A stretch of DNA of 64,000 nt from Sphingomonas citricola (GCF_019429535.1 NZ_JAHXZM010000002.1:372001-436000); one strand, 5' to 3'; positions 1 through 8,080 are shown, counted from the first letter of the stretch. Program-made: numbers and translations. The notes: generated from the letters alone by a model not told the origin.

Positions 1-368
1 CCGACGATTTCTACACCCGCCTGTTCGCGCTCGCGCCGGACACGCGCGCGCTGTTCCGCACCGATATGGCGGAGCAGGGGCGCAAGCTGTTCCTGACGCT
101 CGCCACCGTCGTCGACTCGCTCGACGCACTCGACCGCGTGCTGCCGGTCGCGGCCGAGCTCGCCGTCCGCCACGTCGAATACGGCGCGCGCGATCGCCAT
201 TACGCGGCGGTCGGCGAGGCATTGGTTGGGGCGCTCGCTGTGACACTGGGGGATCGGTTCGATCGCGACACGCGCGCAGGCTGGATCGCGGCCTATGCGA
301 TGCTGTCTGACCATATGCGCGCGGCGGCCGCGGCCGCTTCCGGCGGATCGATCGCGGCGGCGGCATGA
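1..368 (+). CDS. Globin-family haem protein, C-terminal part (5' end outside window)
   Basis: The reading frame is open from the first bases (codons in frame 3), so only the C-terminal ~121 residues are present. The segment beginning DDFYTRLFALAPDTRALF is the B/C-helix pattern of single-domain bacterial globins. The later stretch LAVRHVEYGARDRHYAAVG carries the His expected for the proximal F8 haem ligand, followed by GEALVGALAVTLGDRF typical of the G helix. Such proteins bind O2 or NO, and many detoxify NO. An Ala-rich tail ends the protein. The stop overlaps the start of the next gene by 4 bases (ATGA), so the two are very likely translated together. I see no reductase domain, so this is a single-domain globin or the end of one. 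Confidence 0.8.
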   Translation, partial: DDFYTRLFALAPDTRALFRTDMAEQGRKLFLTLATVVDSLDALDRVLPVAAELAVRHVEYGARDRHYAAVGEALVGALAVTLGDRFDRDTRAGWIAAYAMLSDHMRAAAAAASGGSIAAAA

Positions 369-859
369 CCGCGCTGGTTCAACCTGACGACGCGCCGACC
401 GCGCCGCCGTCGCTGTTCGGCCCGCCCGAGGCACGTGCCGCGTTGCAGGATCGCGCCGAGGCTTATGTGTCGCGCGCGTTCACGATGATGCGGCGTGCCG
501 AGGCGCTCGTCGCGGGTGGGCGGATCGGCAGTCTCGCGCTGCTGGCGGGCAACCGCGACCGGCTGGCCGCGCATCTCGGGCGCTATCAGCGTTTCAAGCA
601 CGGGGAGATCTTCGATCCCGTCGTGCTCCACGGCCCGGCGTCGAGCAAGATCGTCGCGCGCACCATGAAGCTCGACTGTTTTCACCTGGGGGAGGTCGTC
701 ACCGCGCATCACACGCGATGGCGGCACCTGCGCGCGAGCGAATGGCCGATGTACCGTGCCGAGATGACCGAGACGGTCGCGATGCTGCGACGGAGCATGG
801 AGGCCGAACTGCGCGCGATCCGGCAGCTGCTGATGATCTCCACGCTCTACGTCGCCTGA
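365..859 (+). CDS. Uncharacterised protein translationally coupled to the globin
   Basis: This encodes 164 residues and starts at an ATG overlapping the globin stop by 4 bases. I do not recognise the family. It has no signal peptide or membrane segment and looks soluble and mostly helical (long Ala/Arg/Glu-rich runs such as ALQDRAEAYVSRAFTMMRRA). The middle is rich in histidines and has one Cys (MKLDCFHLGEVVTAHHTRW), a possible metal or haem environment. The tight coupling suggests it acts with the globin, for example as a partner or sensor, but that is inference. The gene converges on the glutaminase gene with only 15 bases between the stops. Confidence 0.7.
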   Translation: MTALVQPDDAPTAPPSLFGPPEARAALQDRAEAYVSRAFTMMRRAEALVAGGRIGSLALLAGNRDRLAAHLGRYQRFKHGEIFDPVVLHGPASSKIVARTMKLDCFHLGEVVTAHHTRWRHLRASEWPMYRAEMTETVAMLRRSMEAELRAIRQLLMISTLYVA

Positions 860-874
860 ACGCGGAGCGCCGGC

Positions 875-1810
875 TCAGGCTGGGGGCGGGCCGAACACCG
901 ACCAGCCCGTACGCGCTGCCAGCATTTCGAGCGCGTGGACGCCCTGGATCGAATTGCCGTTCTGGTCGAGGTTGCGCGACCATACCGCGATCGACGCGAC
1001 CTCGGGCGCAATCGCGAGGATGCCGCCGCCGACGCCGCTCTTTGCTGGCAATCCGACGCGCAGCGCGAAATCACCCGACGCGTCGTAATGCCCGCACGTC
1101 ATCATCAGCGCGAGCAGGTGGCGCATCCGCGTCGCCCGCGCAGCGTCACCGTCTGCGCGACCGTTCAGCCGCGTGCGCGACAGGAACAGCCCCGCCCGCG
1201 CCAGCTCGCCGCAGTCGAGCGAGACGGCGCATTGCGCGACGTAGCGGCGCAGTACCCGGTCGGGATCGCGGTGCAGATTCCCGTGATGCTTCATGAAGCT
1301 CAGCATCGCGCGATTGAGATCACCCCCGCTCGTCTCGCTCACCAGCACCTCCTCGTCGAGCGGCACGTGATCGCGGCCCAGCTGGCGTGCGATCAGGTCG
1401 ACCACCGCACCATGTTCGCCGGCATCCGGCAGATGTTCGTCGACCACGTCGACCGTCACCAGCGCGCCCGCGTTGACGAACGGGTTGCGCGGCACGCCGT
1501 CGTTGCGCTCGAGCTCGACGATCGAGTTGAACGGATCGCCCGACGGCTCGCGCCCGACGCGTTCGAACACCGCGTCGCCGATCGCGCACAACGCGACCTC
1601 CAGCGCGAAGACCTTGGAGATGCTCTGGATCGGGAAGCGCGTGGCCGTATCGCCCGCGCGCAGGACGCGCCCATCGGGCAGCGCGACCGGGATACCGAAC
1701 GGCCCCGGCATCGCGCCCGGGTCCTTCGCGTCAGCCTCGCACTCGATTTTGGCGGCATTGGCCGCGATCTCCTGCGCCACCGCGGTGACGATTTCGCCCA
1801 ATTCGTTCAC
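875..1810 (-). CDS. glsA: Glutaminase
   Basis: Hydrolyses L-glutamine to glutamate and ammonia in the cytoplasm. It belongs to the serine-dependent beta-lactamase-like glutaminase family. From the chosen start it is 311 residues, the normal length. The catalytic SxxK motif is seen as SISK (Ser63, Lys66). Other family signatures are GDPFNSIVELE, NPFVNAGAL and the C-terminal GLPAKSGVGGGI segment. The frame stays open further upstream, but a GTG at 1810 is preceded at good spacing by a strong GAGGGGG ribosome-binding site and matches the family start, so I chose it. The gene is divergent from the diguanylate cyclase gene. Confidence 0.93.
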   Translation of the reverse strand: MNELGEIVTAVAQEIAANAAKIECEADAKDPGAMPGPFGIPVALPDGRVLRAGDTATRFPIQSISKVFALEVALCAIGDAVFERVGREPSGDPFNSIVELERNDGVPRNPFVNAGALVTVDVVDEHLPDAGEHGAVVDLIARQLGRDHVPLDEEVLVSETSGGDLNRAMLSFMKHHGNLHRDPDRVLRRYVAQCAVSLDCGELARAGLFLSRTRLNGRADGDAARATRMRHLLALMMTCGHYDASGDFALRVGLPAKSGVGGGILAIAPEVASIAVWSRNLDQNGNSIQGVHALEMLAARTGWSVFGPPPA

Positions 1811-1950
1811 GAAAAAATCCCCCTCGCACGTGATCACCAACGTGCGCCTGGCGCGATAATGTCCGGTGCGGGTGCGGCGAACGTGTAAGGAAGTGTGATC
1901 GCGCGTTAACGCCTTCTTCGGCGGCCCGGCAGTATCGATGTCGCTTACGC

Positions 1951-3156
1951 ATGATTGATCTATCCACCCTCTACGCACTGATCATCGGCACGCTGCTCGT
2001 CAGCGCGGGGCTGACCGCGTGGGAAGGTTTCGGTCGCTGGCGGCGGCGTCCGCTGCTGATCTGGGCGGCGGGATGGACGGTGCTGGCGCTCGGGTGCAGC
2101 ATTGCGGTCGCGCGCACGCACCTGCCCGGGCTGTCTGGCTGGGCGATCAGCAACATGGTCATCGTCACCGGTTATCTGCTGGTGCTGAACGGCGTCGCCG
2201 CGCTCGACCGCCGGCTGTACCTGCGCACCTCGGTCATGCTGGTCGCCGCGCTCGGGCTCGGCTGGATGATCGAGGGGAGCGTCCACCGCTTCGCCTTCTG
2301 GCAGCACACCGCCGGCGTGCCGATCATGATCGCGAGCGGGCTGACCGTATTCGAATTGCGCCGGAACCGCGCGCTGCGGCAGTTGCGCACGCGCCCGGTC
2401 GCGATCCTGCTGCCGGCGATGCACACCGCTTTCTACGCCGCGCGCGTGTTCGTGCTGCCGTTGTTCGCCGCGCACGACGGCGACGCGGTGATCGCGCTCG
2501 CGTCCAAGATCACGATGTACGAGGGCGTGCTCTACTCGGTCGCGATGCCGATGACGCTCGTCGGGCTGGTGCGCGAGGAAGCGCAGCGCCACCTGATCGC
2601 GGCGTCGCGCACCGACTTCCTGACCGGGCTGACCAACCGACAGGGCTTGTTCGAGGCGGGCGCCGAGGTGTTGCGCCACGACCGTGCGGCCACATTGCTC
2701 GCGTTCGACCTCGATCATTTCAAGTCGATCAACGACGCGCACGGTCACGCCGCGGGCGACGCGGTGCTGCGCTCGTTCGCGGGCGTCATGCGCGATGTCG
2801 CCGCGCCCGACGCGATCCTCGCGCGGCTGGGGGGCGAGGAGTTCGCCGCGCTCTTGCCCGATACCGACCGCGCGGCGGCAAAGGCCATCGGGGAGGAGAT
2901 CGCCGCGCGCTTCGCCGCGTTGCGCGATCACGGCGAGGGGGTCGTGGTCGCCGCGACCGTCAGCACGGGGCTCGCGTACGCCGGCGCCGATGGAGACGAT
3001 CTGGGCGCGCTGCTGTCGGCCGCCGACCGCGCGCTCTATGTCGCAAAGGCGCTGGGGCGGAACCGGCTGGTCAGCGCCTCGCCGCTGTTCGACGGCGCCG
3101 GCAGCGAGCCTGCGCGGGGTGTCGGCGCAGGCGCCGCGGCCCGGCTCGTCGCCTAA
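1951..3156 (+). CDS. Membrane-anchored diguanylate cyclase (GGDEF)
   Basis: This encodes 401 residues. The N-terminal ~205 residues form six or seven hydrophobic segments, a putative membrane sensor without a recognisable periplasmic domain. The C-terminal half is a GGDEF domain that would make cyclic di-GMP from two GTP. The signature reads GGEEF (residues 294-298), an active-competent variant, preceded by the nucleotide-binding FDLDHFKSIND segment. The RxxD inhibitory site normally five residues before the motif reads AAPD, so product feedback inhibition is probably lost. No clear Shine-Dalgarno precedes the ATG. The stop overlaps the converging pth stop. The input signal is unknown. Confidence 0.9.
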   Translation: MIDLSTLYALIIGTLLVSAGLTAWEGFGRWRRRPLLIWAAGWTVLALGCSIAVARTHLPGLSGWAISNMVIVTGYLLVLNGVAALDRRLYLRTSVMLVAALGLGWMIEGSVHRFAFWQHTAGVPIMIASGLTVFELRRNRALRQLRTRPVAILLPAMHTAFYAARVFVLPLFAAHDGDAVIALASKITMYEGVLYSVAMPMTLVGLVREEAQRHLIAASRTDFLTGLTNRQGLFEAGAEVLRHDRAATLLAFDLDHFKSINDAHGHAAGDAVLRSFAGVMRDVAAPDAILARLGGEEFAALLPDTDRAAAKAIGEEIAARFAALRDHGEGVVVAATVSTGLAYAGADGDDLGALLSAADRALYVAKALGRNRLVSASPLFDGAGSEPARGVGAGAAARLVA

Positions 3157-3722
3157 TCGGCCATCCGCATCGCGACGTCGTTCATGAACCGCACGTCGTC
3201 ACGCTGCGCCAGCCAGTCCGCCTCGCCCGCGACCGCGCCGAGCATGTCGGACAGCGCGTCGATCTCCGCCTTGGCATAATTACCGAGCACGTAGCCGCTC
3301 ACTCGGTCCTTGTGTCCCGGATGCCCGATGCCGAGCCGCACACGGCGGAACTCCGGCCCCAGATGCTGGTCGATCGAGCGAAGGCCGTTATGGCCGGCAA
3401 GCCCGCCGCCGACGCGCACCTTGACCTTCATCGGCGCGAGGTCGAGTTCGTCGTGGAACACGGTCAACGCGTCGACGCCGAGCTTGTAGAAGCGCATCGC
3501 CTCGCCGACGCTGCGCCCGCTGTCGTTCATGAAGGTCGCGGGCTTGAGCAGCATGACCCTGGTCGTGCCGACGCGCCCCTCCTGCACCCAGCCCTGAAAC
3601 TTCTTCGCCGGCGCGCCGAAGCCGTGGACCTCGGCGATCGCGTCGACCGCCATGAACCCGACATTGTGGCGATGCATCGCATATTGCGCGCCCGGATTGC
3701 CGAGCCCCACCCACAATTGCAC
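3153..3722 (-). CDS. pth: Peptidyl-tRNA hydrolase
   Basis: Releases tRNA from peptidyl-tRNA that has dropped off ribosomes. It is 189 residues from a GTG start at 3722, preceded by AAAGGAACTTGC, and begins MQLWVGLGNPGAQY, the classic Pth N-terminus. The catalytic His (about residue 19, in MHRHNVGFM), the FMNDSG stretch and HDELDLAP are all present. A longer open frame upstream (to 4025) runs into rplY and is not used. It follows rplY on the same strand, a conserved alphaproteobacterial pairing, with an intrinsic terminator-like hairpin between them. Confidence 0.95.
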   Translation of the reverse strand: MQLWVGLGNPGAQYAMHRHNVGFMAVDAIAEVHGFGAPAKKFQGWVQEGRVGTTRVMLLKPATFMNDSGRSVGEAMRFYKLGVDALTVFHDELDLAPMKVKVRVGGGLAGHNGLRSIDQHLGPEFRRVRLGIGHPGHKDRVSGYVLGNYAKAEIDALSDMLGAVAGEADWLAQRDDVRFMNDVAMRMAD

Positions 3723-3756
3723 GCAAGTTCCTTTCGCGATTGAACGCCCGTCAACG

Positions 3757-3792
3757 AAAAGGGGCAGGGGAGCGTTGCCGCCCGCCTGCCCC
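3757..3792 (-). terminator. Hairpin with T-run between rplY and pth
   Basis: Read on the minus strand, GGGGCAGG (3792-3785) pairs with CCTGCCCC (3768-3761) and is followed directly by TTTT. It lies 45 bases after the rplY stop and 38 bases before the pth start, so it would end or attenuate the rplY transcript and lower pth expression relative to the abundant ribosomal protein. The loop is long (16 nt) and GC-rich. Confidence 0.6.
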
Positions 3793-3837
3793 AAATCGTA
3801 ACAACACACCCGCGCTCGCACGCGGGCGGGGAGGAGG

Positions 3838-4536
3838 TCAGCCCTCCTTCTTCTCGCCCTCGTCGGCGTCCTCGGCAGCCTCGGCCTCGGCTTCCGCCTC
3901 GGCAGCAGCCTCTTCCTCGGCGTGCTCGGCGGCCTGAGCCTCGGCGACCTCGGCGTCGAGCGCCTCGTCCTCGGCGGTCGGGACCGTCGGCGGCACGATC
4001 GTCGCGACGGTGAAGTCGCGGTCATCGATCGATGGCTCGACGCCGTTCGGCAGCGCGACGTCGCTGATGTGGATCGAATCGCCGATCTCGCGGCCCTTCA
4101 GGCTGATCGTGATCTCGGTCGGGATGCTGCTCGCCTCACAGGTGACCTCGATCTCGTGGCGCACGACGTTCAGCACGCCGCCCTGCTTCAGATAGACCGA
4201 CTCGTCCTCGTCGACGAAGTTCACCGGCACCTGCACGGTCACCGTCTCGTTCGCGCGGATGCGCAGGAAGTCGACGTGCACCGGACGGTCGGTCACCGGG
4301 TGGAAGGCGACGTCCTTGGGCAGCGTGCGCTGGCCGTTCAGCGTCACCACCGTGGTGAAGAAGTGACCGGTCGACAGCGCCTTGACCAGCGCCTTCTCTT
4401 CGAGGTGGATCGCGGTCGGTTCGCGGTTCTGACCGTAGATCACGGCGGGGACGCGGCCGTCGCGACGCAGCGAACGGGAGGCTCCCTTGCCAACCCGGTC
4501 ACGCGTCTCGGCTGCGAGCGTAATGGTGTCGCTCAT
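3838..4536 (-). CDS. rplY: 50S ribosomal protein L25/general stress protein Ctc
   Basis: This is a 232-residue two-domain (CTC/TL5-type) L25 that binds 5S rRNA. The N-terminal L25 domain (about 1-95) has the expected [19 protein letters not shown]. The C-terminal beta domain (about 100-190) includes [13 protein letters not shown] and GDSIHISDV. The last ~45 residues are an unusual low-complexity acidic Glu/Ala tail ending in KKEG, typical of alphaproteobacterial L25. GGAG lies 8 bases before the ATG. It is followed by pth. Confidence 0.95.
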   Translation of the reverse strand: MSDTITLAAETRDRVGKGASRSLRRDGRVPAVIYGQNREPTAIHLEEKALVKALSTGHFFTTVVTLNGQRTLPKDVAFHPVTDRPVHVDFLRIRANETVTVQVPVNFVDEDESVYLKQGGVLNVVRHEIEVTCEASSIPTEITISLKGREIGDSIHISDVALPNGVEPSIDDRDFTVATIVPPTVPTAEDEALDAEVAEAQAAEHAEEEAAAEAEAEAEAAEDADEGEKKEG

Positions 4537-4636
4537 CGATGTGCTCCGAAATTCGTGTGTGGTTTTCCCGCCACGCCTCCAGGGATGACCATGGCCGGAA
4601 GCCGCGGCGCATAGCCGGGCGGGGGGTAAAACACAA

Positions 4637-4682
4637 GTCGTGCGGTATCGGGGTCGTGCGGTATCGGGCGTGCGGGCATCGG
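4637..4682. repeat. 16-bp tandem duplication plus a degenerate third copy
   Basis: GTCGTGCGGTATCGGG occurs twice back to back (4637-4652 and 4653-4668), followed by a decayed third unit CGTGCGGGCATCGG (to 4682). It sits in the 197-base gap between rplY and the TraB/GumN gene, upstream of rplY. No gene is visible in this gap. Confidence 0.85.
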
Positions 4683-4733
4683 CGCGGCGGCATCACCGCG
4701 CGTGCCCGCATCACTGCGTACCGCGCGTCCGCG

Positions 4734-5639
4734 TCAGTATTTCACCCGCACCGCGTCGAGCTTGTACGCCTTCAACTGCTCCTGCACGCTGTTCGCGCCC
4801 GCCAGATGCCCCGCGCCGACCGCGATGAAGACCGTCCCCGGGGTCCGCATCCGCTCCGCGATCCATCCCGCCCAACGCTTGTTGCGATCGGTCAGAAGCG
4901 CCTTCGCCACCTCGGGCGAATCCTTCAGCCCCTTGTTCATCTCGCGCGCGAGCGCGTCGGGGTCGCCGCGCGACCAGTCGTCGACCATCTTGTCCATCGT
5001 CGCGTTCGCGGTCGGCAGCTCGTCGATCGTGCTTTCGAGCAGCTTGACCTGCGCGGGCTTCGACAGGCCGTCGAAGATGCCGAGCTGCCCTTCGAAGGTC
5101 TCCAGCCCCATGACCGGCTTGCCGGCCGCCTTCGCCGCCGCCGACAGCACGCCCTCGGGCCCGTTCGCCGCGCCATAGCCCGATTTCTGCACCGGCAGCA
5201 GCGACAGCGTGACCGCGGCGAACCACGGCCGCATCTTCTCGTAAGTCGCGGGCGGCACCTTGCCCGCCGCCATCGTCGTCACCAGCGTCTGGCGATATTT
5301 GTCCGATACCTGCGTGCTGAGCGCGGGCTGGTCGGGCGCGAACGCCTTTGCCAGCACGACCTTCTGCTCGGTCGCCTGATCAGGCTCGACCATTTCGAGC
5401 ACCAGCGTGTTCGACCGGTCGAATGCGGTCTTTACCGCCTCGTCGAACCACGACAGCCCCGGTTTCAGGACGTGGATCGTCCCGAACAGATAGATCGTCG
5501 TGTCGGCGTCCTTGACCACCCACAATGCGGGATCGGCGTCCTTGGTCGCAACGGCGGGCGCGGGCGCCTGCTTCGCGCAGGCAGGCAACGCGAGGAACAG
5601 CGCGAGCGCAGAGGTGAGGGTCTTCATCACGGGGGTCAT
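4734..5639 (-). CDS. TraB/GumN family secreted protein
   Basis: This encodes 301 residues. The N-terminus (MKTLTSALALFLALPACAK from residue 5) is a signal peptide with a lipobox-like LPAC, so it is probably an outer- or inner-membrane lipoprotein or a periplasmic protein. The mature part shows both TraB/GumN (Tiki-related) hallmarks: YLFGTIHVLKPG near the N-terminus with the GxxH motif, and VGAGHLAG near the C-terminus. The family is predicted to be metal-dependent peptidases, but bacterial members are poorly characterised. The first ATG (5639) has AAAGG at a long spacing; the second (5627) has none. It stands alone, just downstream of the XRE/membrane gene unit on the same strand. Confidence 0.85.
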   Translation of the reverse strand: MTPVMKTLTSALALFLALPACAKQAPAPAVATKDADPALWVVKDADTTIYLFGTIHVLKPGLSWFDEAVKTAFDRSNTLVLEMVEPDQATEQKVVLAKAFAPDQPALSTQVSDKYRQTLVTTMAAGKVPPATYEKMRPWFAAVTLSLLPVQKSGYGAANGPEGVLSAAAKAAGKPVMGLETFEGQLGIFDGLSKPAQVKLLESTIDELPTANATMDKMVDDWSRGDPDALAREMNKGLKDSPEVAKALLTDRNKRWAGWIAERMRTPGTVFIAVGAGHLAGANSVQEQLKAYKLDAVRVKY

Positions 5640-5672
5640 GAAACAGGGCCTTTGCCGAAGATAGAGGCGTGG

Positions 5673-6101
5673 TCAGCGGTATTTGCGCCAAATCCAGACA
5701 ATACCGCATGAAGCTAGCGGCGCGATGAACATGGCAACCGGGTCGACCGGCGGCGCCATGCCACCGCGCCACAGGAACCACCACACCGGCGCACCGATCG
5801 ACAAGACGTAGAACCCCGCCACCGATCCGTCGCGATACGCCTCACGCTCGTGCTCGTCGACGACGCGATGCCAGCGCCACGAGATGAACGGCAACACGAC
5901 GCCCCACGCGATCACCAGCAGCAACGCGATCCACGCGGGCAGCGGTGCACTCAGCAGCGAGAGCTGTGAATCACCGGGATCATGGTCGCGCAGGACCGCG
6001 ATTGCGGTTCCGAGCCCGATCACCCCGCCGAGCGCGCCCGACCACGCCAGCAGCCGGTGATTGGCCCGCTCGCTCGGGCCCTTCGTTACGACGTCGGTCA
6101 T
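5673..6101 (-). CDS. Small four-helix membrane protein (paralogue of the gene at 6107)
   Basis: This encodes 142 residues from ATG 6101, preceded by GAAGGGGTGAGCGCG. There are about four transmembrane segments with a charged, Trp-rich link (ISWRWHRVVDEHEREAYRDG) after the second. I do not recognise a named family. Length and layout, including WxW...DE...R in the middle and a C-terminal WIWRKYR, match the upstream neighbour, suggesting an old duplication. It starts only 5 bases after that gene's stop and belongs to the operon headed by the XRE regulator. Function unknown; a membrane-stress or transport-associated role would be a guess. Confidence 0.75.
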   Translation of the reverse strand: MTDVVTKGPSERANHRLLAWSGALGGVIGLGTAIAVLRDHDPGDSQLSLLSAPLPAWIALLLVIAWGVVLPFISWRWHRVVDEHEREAYRDGSVAGFYVLSIGAPVWWFLWRGGMAPPVDPVAMFIAPLASCGIVWIWRKYR

Positions 6102-6106
6102 CGCGC

Positions 6107-6535
6107 TCACCCCTTCACCCGCTGCCAGATCAGTACCGCCGCCCCCGCCGCGAGCGACCCCCACCACAATTGTTCGGTCATCGGCGACAGATGCAGCGCG
6201 CGCTCGATCATCTGTAAAATCGTGCGCCCGACGAAGCCGACGACGCCGACCGCCGCCCAGGCATTCACCGCGTGGCGCCGCTGCACCTCGTCGCTCTCGC
6301 GCCAGCCCCAGACGCCTGCGACCGCGATCACCGCCAGCAGCGCGATCGCGATGCCGATCACCTCGCCCGCGGGCGCGCCGCTGCGCGACGGATTGCGCAT
6401 GAAGCCGTCGATGAACCCCGACACGAACGGCGGTACCACCATCACCGCGGTCGCCAGCACGCCGACGATCACCGCGCGCTGTACGCGCCGCTTCCGGCGC
6501 TCGCGTATCCGCGCCTCACCCCAACGCTCGTTCAT
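6107..6535 (-). CDS. Small four-helix membrane protein (paralogue of the gene at 5673)
   Basis: This encodes 142 residues from ATG 6535, chosen because GGGGGAG lies 7 bases upstream; the frame is open further up but has no better signal. The N-terminus is very basic (MNERWGEARIRERRKRRVQR), followed by four hydrophobic segments. A WGWRESDEVQRRHAVNAW linker sits between segments 2 and 3, and the C-terminus is WQRVKG. The positive N-terminus predicts cytoplasmic orientation. Same operon as the XRE regulator and the 66-residue protein. No assigned family or function. Confidence 0.72.
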   Translation of the reverse strand: MNERWGEARIRERRKRRVQRAVIVGVLATAVMVVPPFVSGFIDGFMRNPSRSGAPAGEVIGIAIALLAVIAVAGVWGWRESDEVQRRHAVNAWAAVGVVGFVGRTILQMIERALHLSPMTEQLWWGSLAAGAAVLIWQRVKG

Positions 6536-6576
6536 CGTTGCTCCCCCGCTGATTCCCCCGCGCATCGTCACCCCGT

Positions 6577-6777
6577 TCACGGCCGCACCTCCACGGTCAC
6601 GCGGACCGACAGATGCGGGATGGACCAGGCCGCGCCGATCGGGCCGGACCCGTTCCACGCATCCGCCAGCCACTTCACGCCCGCCGCCGGCGAGACACCG
6701 ACCAGCGCGAGCGCGCACACGCACGCCAGCACCAATTCCGCCGCCCACGCGCGGGCGCGTTCACGCTTCGCCGTCAT
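6577..6777 (-). CDS. Small single-pass membrane or exported protein in XRE operon
   Basis: This encodes 66 residues. A basic N-terminus (MTAKRERARAWAA) is followed by one hydrophobic segment (LVLACVCALALVGVSPAAG), then a short exposed tail ending VTVEVRP. The segment could be a signal peptide or an anchor. The start codon lies inside the end of the XRE gene (17-base overlap), and GAGGAG stands 7 bases before it, so translation is coupled to the regulator. Function unknown. Confidence 0.65.
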   Translation of the reverse strand: MTAKRERARAWAAELVLACVCALALVGVSPAAGVKWLADAWNGSGPIGAAWSIPHLSVRVTVEVRP

Positions 6778-6976
6778 CGAAGATCTCCTCGATCCTGAGG
6801 TCGAACAGCCGCCCGATGCGGAAGGCGAGCGGGAGCGAGGGGTCGTATTTGCCCGTCTCGATCGCGTTCACCGCCTGACGCGACACATCCAGCCGGCCCG
6901 CTAACTCGGCCTGGCTCCAGTCGCGCTCCGCACGCAGCACCTTGAGGCGATTTTTCATAAGCCACTCATGCATCAT
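6761..6976 (-). CDS. XRE-family helix-turn-helix regulator
   Basis: This encodes 71 residues, almost all of it a Cro/CI-type HTH: core KNRLKVLRAERDWSQAELAG, recognition helix in DVSRQAVNAIETGKYDPSL, and the FRIGRLFDLRIEEIF tail typical of the small stand-alone XRE regulators that head operons with membrane proteins. I chose ATG 6976 because AGGAGG (6983-6988) lies 6 bases upstream; the ATG at 6958 (MKNRLKV) has a poorer site. Three TGTCA-N8-TGACA operators stand immediately upstream, and one touches the ribosome-binding site, so autorepression is likely. The regulator and the three membrane genes overlap or nearly touch. Confidence 0.88.
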   Translation of the reverse strand: MMHEWLMKNRLKVLRAERDWSQAELAGRLDVSRQAVNAIETGKYDPSLPLAFRIGRLFDLRIEEIFDDGEA

Positions 6977-6987
6977 CAGGTGCCTCC

Positions 6988-7066
6988 TGTCAGCATCGCC
7001 TGACCCAATGTCAGGTAACCATGACAAATTGCCAGCGAGTCGCGTCTATGTCAAGCTCGCCTGACA
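6988..7066. promoter_or_regulatory. Three 18-bp operators (TGTCA-N8-TGACA type)
   Basis: Three inverted repeats share one design: TGTCAGCATCGCCTGACC (6988-7005, one mismatch), TGTCAGGTAACCATGACA (7009-7026, perfect arms) and TGTCAAGCTCGCCTGACA (7049-7066, perfect arms). Starts are 21 and 40 bp apart, about two and four helical turns, so all lie on roughly one DNA face. The third contains TTGACA on the minus strand, a fit for a -35 box of the XRE operon, with the second near the expected -10. They lie between the XRE gene and glyQ; the XRE protein is the likely ligand. Confidence 0.7.
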
Positions 7067-7144
7067 AAAAGTCGCGTAACAATGACCAACGTTGTGCCGC
7101 CCATGTTGATTCCCGGCCGGTGCTGGGCCAAGGCGACGCGCGTC

Positions 7145-8080
7145 ATGACCGACGCCCACATCCCCTCCGCCGCGCCCGCGACCGGCGGCACGCGCCCGCT
7201 TTCGTTCCAGTCGATGATCCTGCGGCTTCACCAATATTGGTCGGAGCGCGGCTGCCTCATCCTGCAACCCTATGACATGGAGATGGGGGCGGGGACGTTT
7301 CATCCCGCGACCACGTTGCGCGCGCTCGGGCCCGAGCCGTGGAACGCCGCCTTCGTCCAGCCCTGCCGCCGCCCGACCGACGGTCGCTACGGCGAGAACC
7401 CGAACCGGCTGCAGCATTACTACCAATATCAGGTGATCCTGAAGCCGAGCCCGCCCGACCTGCAGGAACTCTACCTCGGCAGCCTGCTCGCGATCGGCGT
7501 CGACGTGACCACCCACGACATCCGCTTCGTCGAGGACGATTGGGAGAGCCCGACGCTCGGCGCCTGGGGTCTCGGCTGGGAAGTATGGTGCGACGGCATG
7601 GAGGTGACGCAGTTCACCTATTTCCAGCAGATGGGTGGTTTCGACTGCAAGCCGGTGGCGGGTGAGCTGACCTACGGGCTCGAACGCCTCGCCATGTACA
7701 TCCAGGACGTCGACAACGTGTATGACCTCGCGTTCAACGACGCCGGGGTCAGTTACGGCGAGGTGTTCCTCGAGAACGAGCGCCAAATGTCGACCTGGAA
7801 CTTCGAGGTCGCCGACACGGCCGCGCTGTTCGACGCCTTCCGCAAGCATGTCACCGAGTGCGAGAACTCGCTCGAAGCAAAGCTGCCGATCGCCGCCTAC
7901 GAGCAGGCGATCAAGGCGAGCCACGTCTTCAACCTGCTGCAGGCGCGCGGCGTCATCTCGGTCGCGGAGCGGCAGGCGTACATGGGCCGCGTCCGCGATC
8001 TCGCGAAGGGTGCGTGCGCCGCGCAGATCGAGAAGATGACGCCCCAGTGGCAATCCCGTTTCCCGGAGTGGAGCCTGTGA
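7145..8080 (+). CDS. glyQ: Glycine--tRNA ligase alpha subunit
   Basis: Alpha subunit of the tetrameric (alpha2beta2) glycyl-tRNA synthetase, the catalytic class II core. It is 311 residues from ATG 7145 (MTDAHIPS). A 332-residue version from ATG 7082 is possible, but its extra N-terminus is not family-like and reaches the operator region. Signatures include [37 protein letters not shown] and [13 protein letters not shown]. The stop overlaps the glyS start (GTGA). Confidence 0.95.
   Translation: MTDAHIPSAAPATGGTRPLSFQSMILRLHQYWSERGCLILQPYDMEMGAGTFHPATTLRALGPEPWNAAFVQPCRRPTDGRYGENPNRLQHYYQYQVILKPSPPDLQELYLGSLLAIGVDVTTHDIRFVEDDWESPTLGAWGLGWEVWCDGMEVTQFTYFQQMGGFDCKPVAGELTYGLERLAMYIQDVDNVYDLAFNDAGVSYGEVFLENERQMSTWNFEVADTAALFDAFRKHVTECENSLEAKLPIAAYEQAIKASHVFNLLQARGVISVAERQAYMGRVRDLAKGACAAQIEKMTPQWQSRFPEWSL

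Noticed and set aside
1903-1912. GCGTTAACGC palindrome in the glsA/DGC intergenic region
   Set aside because: A ten-base palindrome alone is expected by chance at this scale and matches no known site securely.
7082-7144. Upstream start for glyQ giving 21 extra residues
   Set aside because: The extension is not family-like and lies just next to the operators; 7145 gives the normal N-terminus. Kept only as an alternative.
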